Assembly (NCBI RefSeq): GCF_000234665.1
Contig: NC_018334.1
Coordinates: 1,302,001 to 1,366,000, forward strand
Direction of reading: 5' to 3'
Origin: Leishmania mexicana MHOM/GT/2001/U1103
Lineage: Eukaryota; Euglenozoa; Kinetoplastea; Trypanosomatida; Trypanosomatidae
Length of the DNA: 64,000 bases
The notes below the pieces were generated by a model, which was not told where the DNA came from, searched no databases, and was given only the letters and a program-made list of their open reading frames with translations. Positions 1 to 11,250 of the stretch are shown here, piece by piece. Position numbers and translations under genes: made by a program. Every line of letters begins with the position of its first letter. Position 1 is the stretch's first letter.

Positions 1-1922
1 GAATACGGAGACAAAAGAAAACAGCCTCGGAAGCAACGACTGCGCAGGTGCAGTTGCACGACATGCAGAAGCATCGCTATCGAGGACGCCCTATTGTCGG
101 AATCAGCGAAGAAGGACACCAGAAGCGCAATGTCGTGCTCGTCTTGCTTCACGTGCGGTTGAAGAGCCACCGTCAGCGCTCAGGACGAGTTTGGCGTCGG
201 GGTGCGCAGATAAAGGCGCCCCGCACCAAAACGAGATGTGCACGTGTTTCTGCGCACACCACACCGGCATGTCCTGCTCAGAGAAAAAAAGGCACGAGTG
301 GTGTATCCGGATGTCGTCTGCTCTCGTGTGTTGTTGCCTGTCCTATCAGAGGTATGGGGACGCATAATAAGATACCACGTGGAAACGAAAACCGAAACAC
401 ATCTCCGACAGAGTTGACGAGGGGTGGAGAGGTTGGGGGGGGTGAGTGGTGGTGGTGGGGGGGGGGCCGCCACTGCGACCCGTTTGACCTTGGCTTTTCC
501 TACACTTAACAGCTCAACTGCAGAGAGAGAGTGAGCGAAAGACAGAGATGCACACACCCACACAAGCACGCGCGCAGATTCCTGCGGATATTCGGATATA
601 TCCGAGACTGCACCCGAACAGTACACAGTACAGCACACCACAGCACAACAAACAAAGGAACAGAAAAAAGATATGAAAAGTACGCTTGCGTGATGGAGAG
701 GGCGGGATGCCGTTGCCACACATACACACACACACAATTACGCCACGCCATCGCGTCTACCAGGCATGTTCATACATGAGCAAAAGCGGGGTAGCGCTTG
801 GACGACATCAGAGTGAGGGCATCGCACCAGCGCGTATGTGTGTCACTATGCATGGAAGGATCATGTCCGACTCTCCTCCACGTCTTTGCTCTCTCTCCCT
901 CTCTCTCAACCACCGCTTCTGCTTTCACAGTTTGGTCTTTGCTTTTTTTCCTTGCACGCCGTGCGTGGCATAATCGCCGCCTCCGCACTGCGCTTGCCTC
1001 CCCCTTCGCTGATTTCCCTTTCTTCTTGCGGGCTGCTGTTGTTCGCATCGCCCACGTCACCAAACAGACAGGGGGAGGGGCAGACACGACAGACTGTCAA
1101 CGCCGTCCTCGCTGCGCCTCATACGGATGCTCGACACTAACGAGAGCGAGCGGAAGGCGAGCACGCCAGCGAGCAACAACAACAAAGGCGAGCACAAATG
1201 CCCAGCAAGATGAAAGACAATAAAAAAAAAGCGCCAGAAACTACAACAGAAGAGGAGGGCCGTAGCAGGAGGAGAGCGTCAGCGTGCGTGCGGGGAGAGA
1301 GAGGAGGCCGTGCGGCTGCCCATGGGCCTCCTGTTCATTTCTTGCTTTATTTATGGTCAAGTGATTCGCCATGCCACGTTCAGTCCTGCGCACCGTTCTA
1401 ATGGGTGAGGAGGTGGCGTCGGAAGACTCACGCACACAGACATGTCCCTGCCACATCAGCGCATACTCTAGTCATCAGTCACAAAGGAAAAGCTAGGGCA
1501 GAGAGCCTCGGTTTATGCCGCACACAACTTAGCCTGTGGCGGCAGCCAGCACCATAAACGTGAGGATGTGTGGGCCCATGCGTCTGCGTGGAAGTGCGCT
1601 GCCTGAGCACGTGCACAAGCAGTCACCCGAAGACACGGCGCCTTGCGGGGCGGCACAGCGAAAGTACCAAAACGAAAATCGAGAAAAGAAGAAGGGAGAG
1701 GAACCAGCGAAACAATTGGAGCGACAAAGACCAACGGGCGCGCAGTCGTACGCGGGATATGCGTGCTCGGGAGGGGGCGGAGGGGGAGGGGCAGGAAGCA
1801 GAGGGCGAGCGTGAGACACATCCGTGTATGCCGTCACTGCCATTTCTGTCCCATCATACATCAGCACACAGGAGGGCGTGCCTGTGCGTGATGCAGGCGG
1901 TCAAAGAGCACGGCCATTTGCC
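1..1922. other. Non-coding region downstream of the ARF gene
   Basis: No convincing gene is seen. The open frames here are short, overlap on both strands, and give His/Cys/Ser/Arg-rich low-complexity translations typical of UTR sequence. A G-rich tract lies at about 420-470. The part nearest 1922 should be the 3' UTR of the ARF gene on the minus strand, and the rest is intergenic or belongs to a gene left of the window. Confidence 0.7.
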
Positions 1923-2765
<843 letters not shown>

Positions 2766-3569
2766 TTATTCTCGTGTGTATTCTCCGCCATTTTCGTGTT
2801 CCGCGTTCCAAGTGCGCGTGAGCGCAGCGTAGAGGCCAGGTGAGCCAGAGAGAGAGAGAGCAGGGGAGAAGTTGTTCATGAGATCCGTCTCCCAGAGGGG
2901 GAGGGGGATAGGCACCGTCGTGCCTTGCCCAGTGCCTGACAGGGAAACTTCTTGGCATATCGTTGAATGCCAGCTGTCTTCCCTCACACTCGAGCTACTT
3001 CTCATGATATGCGCGTCGGGACGCGAAAGGGAGGGCTGGAGAGAGTGCAGAGTGGCCGCAATATGATGTGCCGTCTTGGCGACAGCACACCAAGGTTCGA
3101 TGTGCTGCAAGGTCCCCTCGGGGACCATCTGCGTTAATTGGTTCGCGAATCATAGCACGAGAATGGTGACAACGGTGCTCCTTCATCCCCATTACTTGAA
3201 CGACACGCAAGAGAGGGCAAGAGGAGGGAGACAGGCGGGACGACATGCACTGGGCCCCAGGCAGAACGGCAAGGAGAGCCACAGGCGCACTCACTGCCCG
3301 AGGAGACCATTCACACAGCAGTGCACAGCGCACGTCTGTGCGCATGCGCACGCATGTGGCTTGAGCGACTACGCAAGTCATCGCCACCCAGCGACAGGTC
3401 GTCCCATGGAGTAGGGAGCCAAACAGTACCAACGCCCAGCGACAGAGGAGCCGCAGGCACGCATTCCCTGAGAAGAGAGAAGAAATGAAAGGAAAGGTGA
3501 AACAGACGCATGCAGTCTGCTCGAGTGCGGAACCGGTGGCGTCTGTCGGGCGGGTGACAGGGGTGGGGG

Positions 3570-4345
3570 TGGTCCAGGTGCACGCCGGATGAGCCCAGAG
3601 AGGAGGTTGGCCAGCCTCAGGCTGGGGCACTCTGGAGACCCTGTACACCCTGCCTGCGTACCATGCCTCGCCATCAGTCGCCTCAAGCAGCGGCATGCCG
3701 TAATACAGTGTGGAGACTCTCCACATGAATGTCCGGAGAACTCGATACTGCCATTCGGGGCGCTCTCGTCATGCCCCCGGCACCTGTGCCTCCTCAGCCC
3801 ACCCAGTCGGATGGGGGAGGTGCCGCATGCTCCGCGCACATGCGCTTGGGGGGGTGACGGGTATAGATCTCTTCGCGCCTTGCTCGGCTGCGAGACGCCA
3901 TGCCGGCTGTGCTGGACAGCACCGGCGCACAGGACTCGCATTCTTGCATCCCGGGGCCTTCTCCAGTACGGCGCTATTCTCTTGTCTAGGGAGGAGGCTC
4001 GCTGTCATCATCTGACGCTTCCGCCGATACCATGGGGGCGTGTGCCTGGATGGCTTGCCCGCATGTGCAGCGACAGGCGAGACGGAGCTGCGCCTCCGCG
4101 GCGGCACGGGGCACACTCCACCTTCCCCTGCATCTGCACGCCTTCGACAGGCGGCTGATGAGCATCTTTGTCGAATGGTCAACACGATACGGAGTGAGCT
4201 GGCTCAAACGTAATCATGGCCGCGAGTCTCTGCGGCACAGTGCCAGGTCAGACCTGTCCGCTGACACCAAAAGTCCGCAGCGAGCACCCGAGGATAGGCT
4301 GCAGGCTTTCGACTTCGACACAAAGAGTCGACATTAGGCGCTGAT
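3570..4345. mobile_element. Divergent SIDER-like retroposon remnant (probable)
   Basis: This unique-looking GC-rich stretch differs from the low-complexity UTR around it. Several blocks, for example around 3800-3860, 3900-3960 and 4030-4160, resemble degenerate Leishmania SIDER elements as I remember them. It does not align by eye with the three close SIDER2-like copies in this window. The assignment rests on recollection of the family, and the borders are approximate. Confidence 0.45.
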
Positions 4346-5905
4346 GACACGCGCAGGGGTGCCCTGCATTATCGGGGAGTAGCAGCGGAAAGCGAAACAA
4401 CGAAACCAAAGACACAAGAATAAAGAGCAGCACACACACACACACATACACGCACACCGACGTGCGTGGCGCACAACAAGAGGTGAGGGCAGAGCAGGGT
4501 GACAGACTGGCGGAAGAAAACGGATCGCGGAGAATACGACAGAGGTGAGGAGAACGCCATCAGGATACACAAAGGGCGAGACGAACAGCCCGTACGCGCG
4601 CGCAACACAACAGCTAGCAATGCGAGAAAAGGAAGAACGAGAGAGAGAGCACATCTTCAAACCCCGCGAGAACGCCGCGGGCTTCACTCCGTTGCCCTCG
4701 AGTAAACTGTCATTGTATGGGAGCAACGGCGTGGAGGCAGGGATGGTGATCGAGAGAGAACGAAACACAGAGAGAGGAGGAGTTTACACGGTAAAGATGG
4801 CAACCGCGACGGTTCTCGCGGAGGCAGCGATAACGAAAAAATGACGAACACGCGCCCAGAAAAAATGACAGCAACGCAGGCAGCGCAACTGCGTGCACGC
4901 TATCCCTTTCCCCTTCCGCTTCTAACGATGCACCCTCGCACGACATCGTCTTAAGTGCACAGAGGGAGGGAGAGGAAGAGTGATCGACGAGGGTGTGTGT
5001 GTGTGCAGAGGGGGTGGGGGAGGAGGTGGAGGAGCTGAGGGAGTCACGAAAGAGTCGCTGTCGTCCGCTAACACCTACATGGCGCACATTGCCCATGGGA
5101 TGCACAACGAAGGGTAGGAAGAGTAAGAAAGAAGGGGGGTAAAGATCAAGCGACGGCGAAGGGAAAAGCGAGGGGAGGGGGGGGGGAGATGCGCTGATGG
5201 AGGGCGAAGAAGCCGCACGTAGCGCACACATGAAAGGACACGTTTCGGGAAACACGAGAGGGAGAGGGGGAGGAGGTAAGCGGTGACTAGGGTGATGGAT
5301 CCGCAATATGAGCGGAGTCAGTCGTGCTCACCGCAGAGAGCGGTGTCGGGATGCGAGAATGCGTGTAACGACAAGACAGCAAAACGGTGCACCTCGTGTG
5401 CTATTACCCCTCTTACAACACACACGCACACGTTCGTACTCACGGGCTTAAAAGAACTGCATACAAGGGAAAACAAAGACGCCGTCGTTTACCCCCTCCC
5501 CCACGCTATCCTCCCTCTCCCCTCGCTCTCTGTCTGTACATAGGGATGAGCGTGGTGAGCGAGGAAGAGGGAGAGGGTGGGGGGGGGTAGGGTGCTGGCG
5601 AAGAGCGAAGACGCAAAACGAAGAAAAGGGAAACGAAAACGCTTGCGCGAGTTTGAGAGGGAGAGGCGAGGGGCACGACACTCGCGCAGGGGTGACACAA
5701 CAGACAAGTGCGCTGCAGCATGCATAGCTTAACATCGAGAGAGAAAAGACAGGCAGATGGGGGATAGACACATACATGGAGCACACTATCCTTCACCCGC
5801 AAGGACACACACACATAGAAAAAGGGCGGGGGTGAGTCAAGCGGCACACACGGGAAAGGACAGTAGCGGGATGGGGGATGGGGGGTGAAATGGCGCACAT
5901 GTGCA

Positions 5906-5950
5906 CATATATGTATATATATTATATATATAGATATATACATATGTATG
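5906..5950. repeat. AT-rich island of TA/TATG units
   Basis: This is a 45-base stretch built almost only of A and T (TATATG and ATATAT units) in otherwise GC-rich DNA. It lies about 490 bases past the stop of the 268-residue gene, so it would be in its 3' UTR or in the spacer. Confidence 0.85.
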
Positions 5951-6435
5951 GGAATGCTGAGAGGAAGAGATGCAAAGATCGGAAGACAACACCAAGCACG
6001 TACAGGCGCGGCCTCGTTGGCAAAGAATAACAAGGGGCGACGGCTATGGTAGAAGTAAAAGGATGAGCGAACGTAAGGGGTCCATGACATCACAGAGAGA
6101 CAGCATGTCGCCACACCGTCACCAGACACGCGCCGGGTGTGATCACACTCGACGCGGAGGTCACACAGGGAATCGAAAGTATAATGTGAATGAGACGGGG
6201 CAGACAACATCAGTAGGCCACGGCCCCCCGCCACAGAAACGCAACAAGGCCTACACAACACCGGTGGCGACGACTAGGGCGAAGGGGATGGAGAGAATGG
6301 CAGCGAAGGTGGTGGTGAGGACACTCACAGAGTGCCGATGAGCGTGACCCTGCTTCTCTTCACGGTTGCTAAGCCCACGGAAAAAGAAATGAATCAAAGG
6401 GCAACAAGAGCGCCTGCAACATGTTTTTCAAAAGC

Positions 6436-7242
6436 CTACCTATGAAAGTCCCGACACAGTGCAGGCTCGTAGGATTGCCCTTCTTCCTCCAGCATGCAGC
6501 TAATCAAGTCCTCCACGAACACCGGCGGCTCCTCCGTCAAATGTTCCACGCAGGAGCTCCGAAGAATCGAGGCGCAACGAGGCAGTTCCGGCACCTCCTC
6601 ACCCGCGTCTGTCGCCACGACGAGTCCATCGTTATGCACGTCAACTTTGTTGGCTATCACCGCAGCAACGAAGCGGATCTTTCTACTGCGGTGCCGTACC
6701 GGCCCACCGCCCTCGTTCGGGCAACCGAGATCGACCCACTCGTCCTCGCGCAAAATGAGCTGCTTCGAAGTCCCCTCCCGCTGCCGTTGCGCCCGCGTGC
6801 TCGTATAGGAGCCTTCCTCGTGTGCAACCGCCTTGCGGTACTCCTTGATGGCACGTTTTTCGTTAAGGCTGAGCGGCACGTACTCCTTGTTTTTCCACTG
6901 GAGGAACGATTCTGTTGCCCGTCGTACTCGCTCGTGCGGGTCCGACTCCTCCGATGGCGCATCGCTCTCTGCACTCTCCGTGGTTTGGAGATCGTCCATG
7001 GAGCGCCACGATCCAGTTGACGAAGACCGTAGCTCCTCTGACAGGAGGCTCTCGTCGTCCGCGTCTGTGACATCGTTGGAGTCACCCTTGGTATCCATGG
7101 AGCCAGAGCTGCACCTGGAGGAGGTTGACCTGACTTGAGACGTTTGACGCGCAGTGGGGTAGCGCAGTCCTGGAAACCAGGAGACTAGGAACCCGCAGCA
7201 GCCAAGAGAGTCCCCGTCCTCGCTGCTGTCGTTTCGGCGCAT
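6436..7242 (-). CDS. Conserved-looking hypothetical protein, Ser/Asp-rich N-terminus
   Basis: I do not recognise this 268-residue protein. Residues 35-105 are rich in Ser, Asp and Glu and probably disordered. Residues 110-160 are charged and probably helical (a Trp-containing FLQWKNKEY segment followed by NEKRAIKEYRK). The C-terminal 100 residues look folded, with a VDLGCPNEGG turn and a hydrophobic core around 190-215. No signal peptide or membrane span is visible. A double Cys at 15-16 near the N-terminus is followed by hydrophobic residues. The ATG at 7240-7242 is the first in frame, and coding potential is supported by regular amino-acid composition next to low-complexity UTR. Confidence 0.75.
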   Translation of the reverse strand: MRRNDSSEDGDSLGCCGFLVSWFPGLRYPTARQTSQVRSTSSRCSSGSMDTKGDSNDVTDADDESLLSEELRSSSTGSWRSMDDLQTTESAESDAPSEESDPHERVRRATESFLQWKNKEYVPLSLNEKRAIKEYRKAVAHEEGSYTSTRAQRQREGTSKQLILREDEWVDLGCPNEGGGPVRHRSRKIRFVAAVIANKVDVHNDGLVVATDAGEEVPELPRCASILRSSCVEHLTEEPPVFVEDLISCMLEEEGQSYEPALCRDFHR

Positions 7243-7812
7243 TGAGCGTTTCTCTACAGAAGAGAGAAGACCTGCCAGCGCTGGTGCCTATCTGAGATGC
7301 AACCACGTAGAGCAGGAGCCGGGGATGGCGGGGACACGAAGACGCTACGGAAACAAACAACCAAGGACCAGGCAACGCGGAAAAGGTTCCCTGCAGAAGC
7401 CCCTCACCGACAAGCGGACGCCACCTGCAAAGACGCGAAGTCCTATGTGTGAAGGCAAAACAAGGCGGTGGGGGGGGGGGCAGAACAAAAGCGTATGGGA
7501 GGATGCACGCAAACACCAGAGGCACGCGTCACTGCCTAACGGCTGCCGCGCGGCAGAGGCCACCGTCTTCCCTTCATTTCTTGGCAACATGGTAAGGTAA
7601 GCCGAGAGCGCGTATGCGTGCTACCGTGTGCAGCCCATTTGGACTCACCGCCACCCCCTTCACGGTGGCACCCTCGCCGTACACACCTAGCGGTGATGGG
7701 GAGGTCGGGAGGGGGGATGCGAATGGGGTTTTCTTCACTTTGACAAAGCACTCATTCTTCCGGAGAACATGACGTCAATAACACTCAACCCCCTGCCTGC
7801 TGTAGACTCATC

Positions 7813-8217
7813 GCATGGGGCGAAGCCGCCGCAGACACACGCGTGGCAGCGCAGTGTGCCAACGGAGTCGTCTGAGAGCATGACCTCTGCCTCAAACACC
7901 ACCCACCCACCCCCCGCTCCGCAGTCCGCCACCTGGTGCATCACCCTCGGGGGCGGCTCAGGCTCCTCACCCCTTGTAGGTGGAGAGGGCCGGGTGAGAC
8001 GTGCTCGAGCCACATTGGCGCCTTGTCCGTCATATGTACGGTGCAAGCGTGTGCACCGTCGCAGGTCTCTCCGACGACGCGCCATCCAGAGCATGGCCAC
8101 CGACATCCGTAGCGATGCATCGCTCTGACCTCACCCTACGTCGCAGGTGCCTAGCCCTGTCGCCAGCGGAAGCGGTTCAGCACTGGCAAGGGGATCGCGG
8201 GTGGGTGGGTGGGTGGG
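7813..8217 (+). mobile_element. SIDER2-like retroposon repeat, copy 1
   Basis: By hand alignment it matches copy 3 (38538-39110) in the same orientation with about nine substitutions over about 405 bases, and matches copy 2 in reverse. It lies in the predicted 3' UTR of the KH-Smr gene. SIDER2 elements are short degenerate retroposons, frequent in Leishmania 3' UTRs, and reported to lower mRNA stability. The GGGT repeat near the right border and a short A-run about 65 bases further on may mark its 3' side. The strand given here only follows the reading direction shared with copy 3. Confidence 0.75.
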
Positions 8218-8218
8218 G
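8199..8218 (+). repeat. G-quadruplex motif in SIDER2 copy 1
   Basis: Five consecutive runs of three or more G, separated by single T, form a canonical G-quadruplex pattern on the plus strand. The transcript from the minus strand would carry the C-rich complement. Confidence 0.8.
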
Positions 8219-8760
8219 AGAAGGCTGCTCGGCTCCTCCCCCCCCCACACACACACGGGGTGGAGACGAGAGAGAAGCCTAAAAAAAAAGAGGATGATTC
8301 GCATCAATGAAGAAACAAAGGTGAGCGCGGCAGAGGAGCGGGAGGAGTGGGGCGTTGGGGTGGTGGTGGGAGGGGGAGTGGGTAGGTGGGTGGACGGAAC
8401 CACACGCAAACATGATCAAGGCTGAGCATCGTGGGAGAGGGAGAGGAGTAGGCGAAATGCGCACGTGTGCATGCGAACAGAAAGGAAAAAGAGGGTGTGG
8501 GGGGAGGAGAACCACACACGCACACACACGCATACGCACATACATACAGAATTACGAGGAAGCGTCTGCAGTGCACACGTGCACACACAGACCCCCACTC
8601 GTCGAGGCGGTTGTTGTGACCAAGTAGGCAATCCACCCGACGGACCGAAAGACAAAGGGCGGGCCCACAGTCCCACGCACCTGCATGAGCAGGCTGCCAG
8701 TGCACGCATCGGCCGCAGCGTCGTACACACCTTGCATATGCTGGCTTACCTTCCTGAGGC

Positions 8761-9600
8761 TTACATGCACGCGCAGCATGACTGGCTCTTGGTCTTACTG
8801 GTCGCCGCTGAGGCCAAAGTCTTGGGCTTGTTCCCCACCCCCGTTGCAGACTTCTTGAGCTTAGTCGGCGCCTTGTCGCCATCCTCCGGCTTCGAGAGGA
8901 CGCCCTCGCTGAGGCCGGGCACCTTCACCAGGAGCGTGCCGGCGTTGACCTCTTCGTACCAGTAGCCCTTCAATCGCAGGTACTCTAGCGTGGCGTGCTT
9001 CAACTTCTGCGCTCCAGGGGCGGAGTGGTGGCCAGCGCCTGGAATTACTTCGAGCTCCGTCGTCGACCCCACCGGCTTCTCCTCCAGCTTGGCCATGCGC
9101 ACCGTCAGCATCTCCATCGCCTCCTCTACGTGCAGGCCGTGCATGTCGAAGTAGTTCTCACCCTTGCCCTTTCCCTCGTTGTTGTGCTTGGCAATCGCCA
9201 AGGCTGCCTCGCAGTGTCGGGCCTTCATGTCTTCGCCAGCCTTCTTGGCCATCGCGACCAATTTGTTCGCGCTCTCATGGTCACCGGCCTCCCGCATCTT
9301 GGTCGCCTCTCCGAAGAGCCTCGAGCGCTTCTGGGCAAGCTCATCCGCCTCCTTGCGCAGACGCGCGCCGCACGGTCCTTCGTAATTGGGGTTCCGCTGA
9401 TTGGCAACGATTTTCTGCACCTCCGCCTCCGCGGCGGCCACCTTGGCAGCGTCGTCGGCGGTAATCTTCACCTGCGGCCCGTCTTCCACGATACACAGAG
9501 TCGCCCCGGTGCGCTCCTGAATGCCTTTGAGCGTCGAGCCACCCCTGCCCACGACGTGGCCCACCTGAACTGAGGTGATGAAAATGCACTTCTCGGGCAT
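8761..9600 (-). CDS. KH-domain plus Smr-domain RNA-binding protein with CaaX-like C-terminus
   Basis: This 279-residue protein has three recognisable parts. Residues 4-67 are a KH domain with its GxxG loop (GRGG, 18-21), a single-stranded nucleic-acid binder. Residues about 73-148 are a charged helical segment like the DUF1771 region that usually precedes Smr domains. Residues 150-228 are an Smr domain with the FDMHGL motif (DxHG at 152-155) and a GAGHHS loop. Smr domains of this arrangement act as RNA endonucleases in several families. The tail (230-279) is Lys/Ser/Thr-rich and ends CCACM, which fits a CaaX prenylation box with an adjacent Cys. The start is the Met before PEKCIF. The open frame upstream lacks KH similarity and is UTR. 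A good acceptor candidate lies 158 bases upstream. Confidence 0.9.
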   Translation of the reverse strand: MPEKCIFITSVQVGHVVGRGGSTLKGIQERTGATLCIVEDGPQVKITADDAAKVAAAEAEVQKIVANQRNPNYEGPCGARLRKEADELAQKRSRLFGEATKMREAGDHESANKLVAMAKKAGEDMKARHCEAALAIAKHNNEGKGKGENYFDMHGLHVEEAMEMLTVRMAKLEEKPVGSTTELEVIPGAGHHSAPGAQKLKHATLEYLRLKGYWYEEVNAGTLLVKVPGLSEGVLSKPEDGDKAPTKLKKSATGVGNKPKTLASAATSKTKSQSCCACM

Positions 9601-10437
9601 CTTTGCCGTTGGGTCGACGGGGTGAGAAGAGGGATCGTATGCGGAGAAGGGAGTTGGGGTGTGGGAGCGGCGAGATATGCTTTCCTCCGAGCAGACAGAC
9701 ACAGACACCTGCAGGTGTCCGGCGTGAGGACGCGAGCTGCGGTGGTGGTGAGAGCGATCTCACGCAGAGAGAGAGAGTGATAGAAAACTACGGAAGTGAC
9801 ATGGGACGAGTGCGCTGCAGACGAATTGGGGAGAGGGGAGGGAAGGTAAGAGGCGGGAGCGGATGCTAGGGATCTGTCGAACGTGATCTGACAGGCGGAT
9901 GTCACCTCTGACGGAGAAGGCACGTGCACCATGTGCGCGCCGACGCACACGCGCACTTTACAGCAGCGACTCAAGCTTGGCTGTTGGGGGGGGTGTACGA
10001 CAGAGGATGCGCTCCCCGTCCACTCCTCTAAAGCAGCGAACATCGACACACCCAGCTGACACGCGCATATGGGGGGGGGGTCCGTCAATCGGGTAAAGCG
10101 CGGCGGCCTTCTGTGGCCGTTGCATGTGGTTGATGAGATAGACGCTCTTCTTGTGTGCTTCTCTGTTGGCCTGTGTTTATAGTGGAAGGGGGATAGAGAG
10201 GGAGGGAGGGAGGGGCTGGTGCAACCGGCGCAGGTATGCAACCGCCCGCCCGGAGAGATGAAAAGGCAGAAGACATAGACAACAACGCGCAGACCACCGA
10301 GGGAAAGGGCTCCGGCAAGGACGCTTCACGCGTGTCTAGAACTGTACTTTGCGCCCCCTCCCCCCTCTTCCTCGCTTCACACCACGTGGTGGACCCCCGA
10401 GGGGCAGCGGCACCGCTCGCCACCACAGACTGAGTCA
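9601..10437. other. Intergenic region between KH-Smr and Maf1 genes
   Basis: It holds the KH-Smr 5' UTR with a candidate trans-splice site near 9759, and the Maf1 3' UTR. G-runs occur near 9986 and 10071. No gene is seen. Confidence 0.65.
9759..9778 (-). promoter_or_regulatory. Candidate trans-splice acceptor of the KH-Smr gene
   Basis: On the minus strand a CT-rich tract (9766-9778) is followed by the AG at 9760-9759, giving a 5' UTR of about 158 bases. Trypanosomatid mRNAs receive the spliced leader at the first suitable AG after a polypyrimidine tract. The position is inferred from sequence only. Confidence 0.35.
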
Positions 10438-11250
10438 CTAGTAGTACCCGTAAAACTGCCTGTTCTTGCCACCATCGTATGCCTCCCCTTCGTCGCCTGG
10501 GTCGGGGGTGCTAGCGTACGTGGGACTCTCAGCGTCCCACCCTGACGTTGGGTCACCAGCGTGGGGCAGCCCGTCGTCCCCGCGGTAGGGGTTGCTCTCG
10601 CCGTACTCCACCAGCAACACAAGCACCTTTTTTCGGCGGTTGTACACAAAGTAGTGGCGGGCGTAGACGGTGGTGTCGGCGAGTGGGTCGCAGGAGGGGC
10701 ATCGAAACTCGTAGTACTCACAACCACTCTCTGCGTTCTCCACTACCTCCTCGATCGTGGGCCAGAAGCGCTGCACTGCCGGCTGGCACTGTTCCGGCAA
10801 TGACTGCAGCGTGCTCGACACCTCCGTGCGGAACTGCGGCTCTGTGTAACGCACAAAGTCGTTCTCCCGCAGAACCGAAAAGTCGTAGCCGTCGCTCTCG
10901 TATACCGTGTTGAGAGCTGCTACAAAGTACACCAGTCGGTCATCAATCTCGTCGGGGCTCACGAGGCTGTAACTCGCGGTCAGGTTCTCGGCACTTCCGC
11001 CCAGCACAAGCGGTGGCAGCGCCTCCGAAGTGAAGCCAGCGTACGCGCCAATAGTGGGCAAGGGACTAATAGGTGGCGTGAGTTGCACGTTGTTTTGATA
11101 GCAAGCTATGTTGTTCGCTATCTGCCGCTCCTCTTTTGTGTGCCGACACGTGTAGGCCTCTAGACGCATGGTGATGCAGCAACCCTGCGCCTCCACCCCT
11201 TGCAAGAGGGAGTTGAGCGCGCTGAAGCTGTCCAGCGGGATGAACTTCAT
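10438..11250 (-). CDS. MAF1: Maf1-family repressor of RNA polymerase III
   Basis: This 270-residue protein matches Maf1, which binds RNA polymerase III and represses tRNA and 5S transcription when growth signals fall. Seen: the conserved N-terminus MKFIPLDSFSALNSLL; a GCCITMRLEAYTCR segment that matches the family's RxExYSC element; a central helix-strand with NTVYESDGYDFS (YDFS at 122-125); and the C-terminal strand YFVYNRRKKVLVLL at about 200-213. The last 57 residues are Gly/Asp/Pro-rich and probably disordered. The start is the Met of the family N-terminus; 55 extra upstream frame residues are UTR translation. The family is known to act in kinetoplastids. Phosphorylation control cannot be read from the sequence. 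Confidence 0.9.
   Translation of the reverse strand: MKFIPLDSFSALNSLLQGVEAQGCCITMRLEAYTCRHTKEERQIANNIACYQNNVQLTPPISPLPTIGAYAGFTSEALPPLVLGGSAENLTASYSLVSPDEIDDRLVYFVAALNTVYESDGYDFSVLRENDFVRYTEPQFRTEVSSTLQSLPEQCQPAVQRFWPTIEEVVENAESGCEYYEFRCPSCDPLADTTVYARHYFVYNRRKKVLVLLVEYGESNPYRGDDGLPHAGDPTSGWDAESPTYASTPDPGDEGEAYDGGKNRQFYGYY

Larger units (their letters stand above)
7243..8760. other. Intergenic/3' UTR region of the KH-Smr gene
   Basis: About 1.5 kb lies between two minus-strand genes. Its middle holds SIDER2-like copy 1 (7813-8217). A run of nine A bases follows near 8281, and a CA/AC-rich tract lies near 8514-8550. No further gene is seen. Confidence 0.65.

Noticed and set aside
3378..4158. 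Open frames of 187-189 codons on both strands
   Set aside because: They overlap each other inside the SIDER-like stretch and show no protein family. They are better explained as retroposon remnant.
5506..6261. 251-codon open frame on the minus strand
   Set aside because: Ser/Pro/Cys/Tyr-rich translation that runs through the TA island and GA-rich blocks; no conserved-looking segment.
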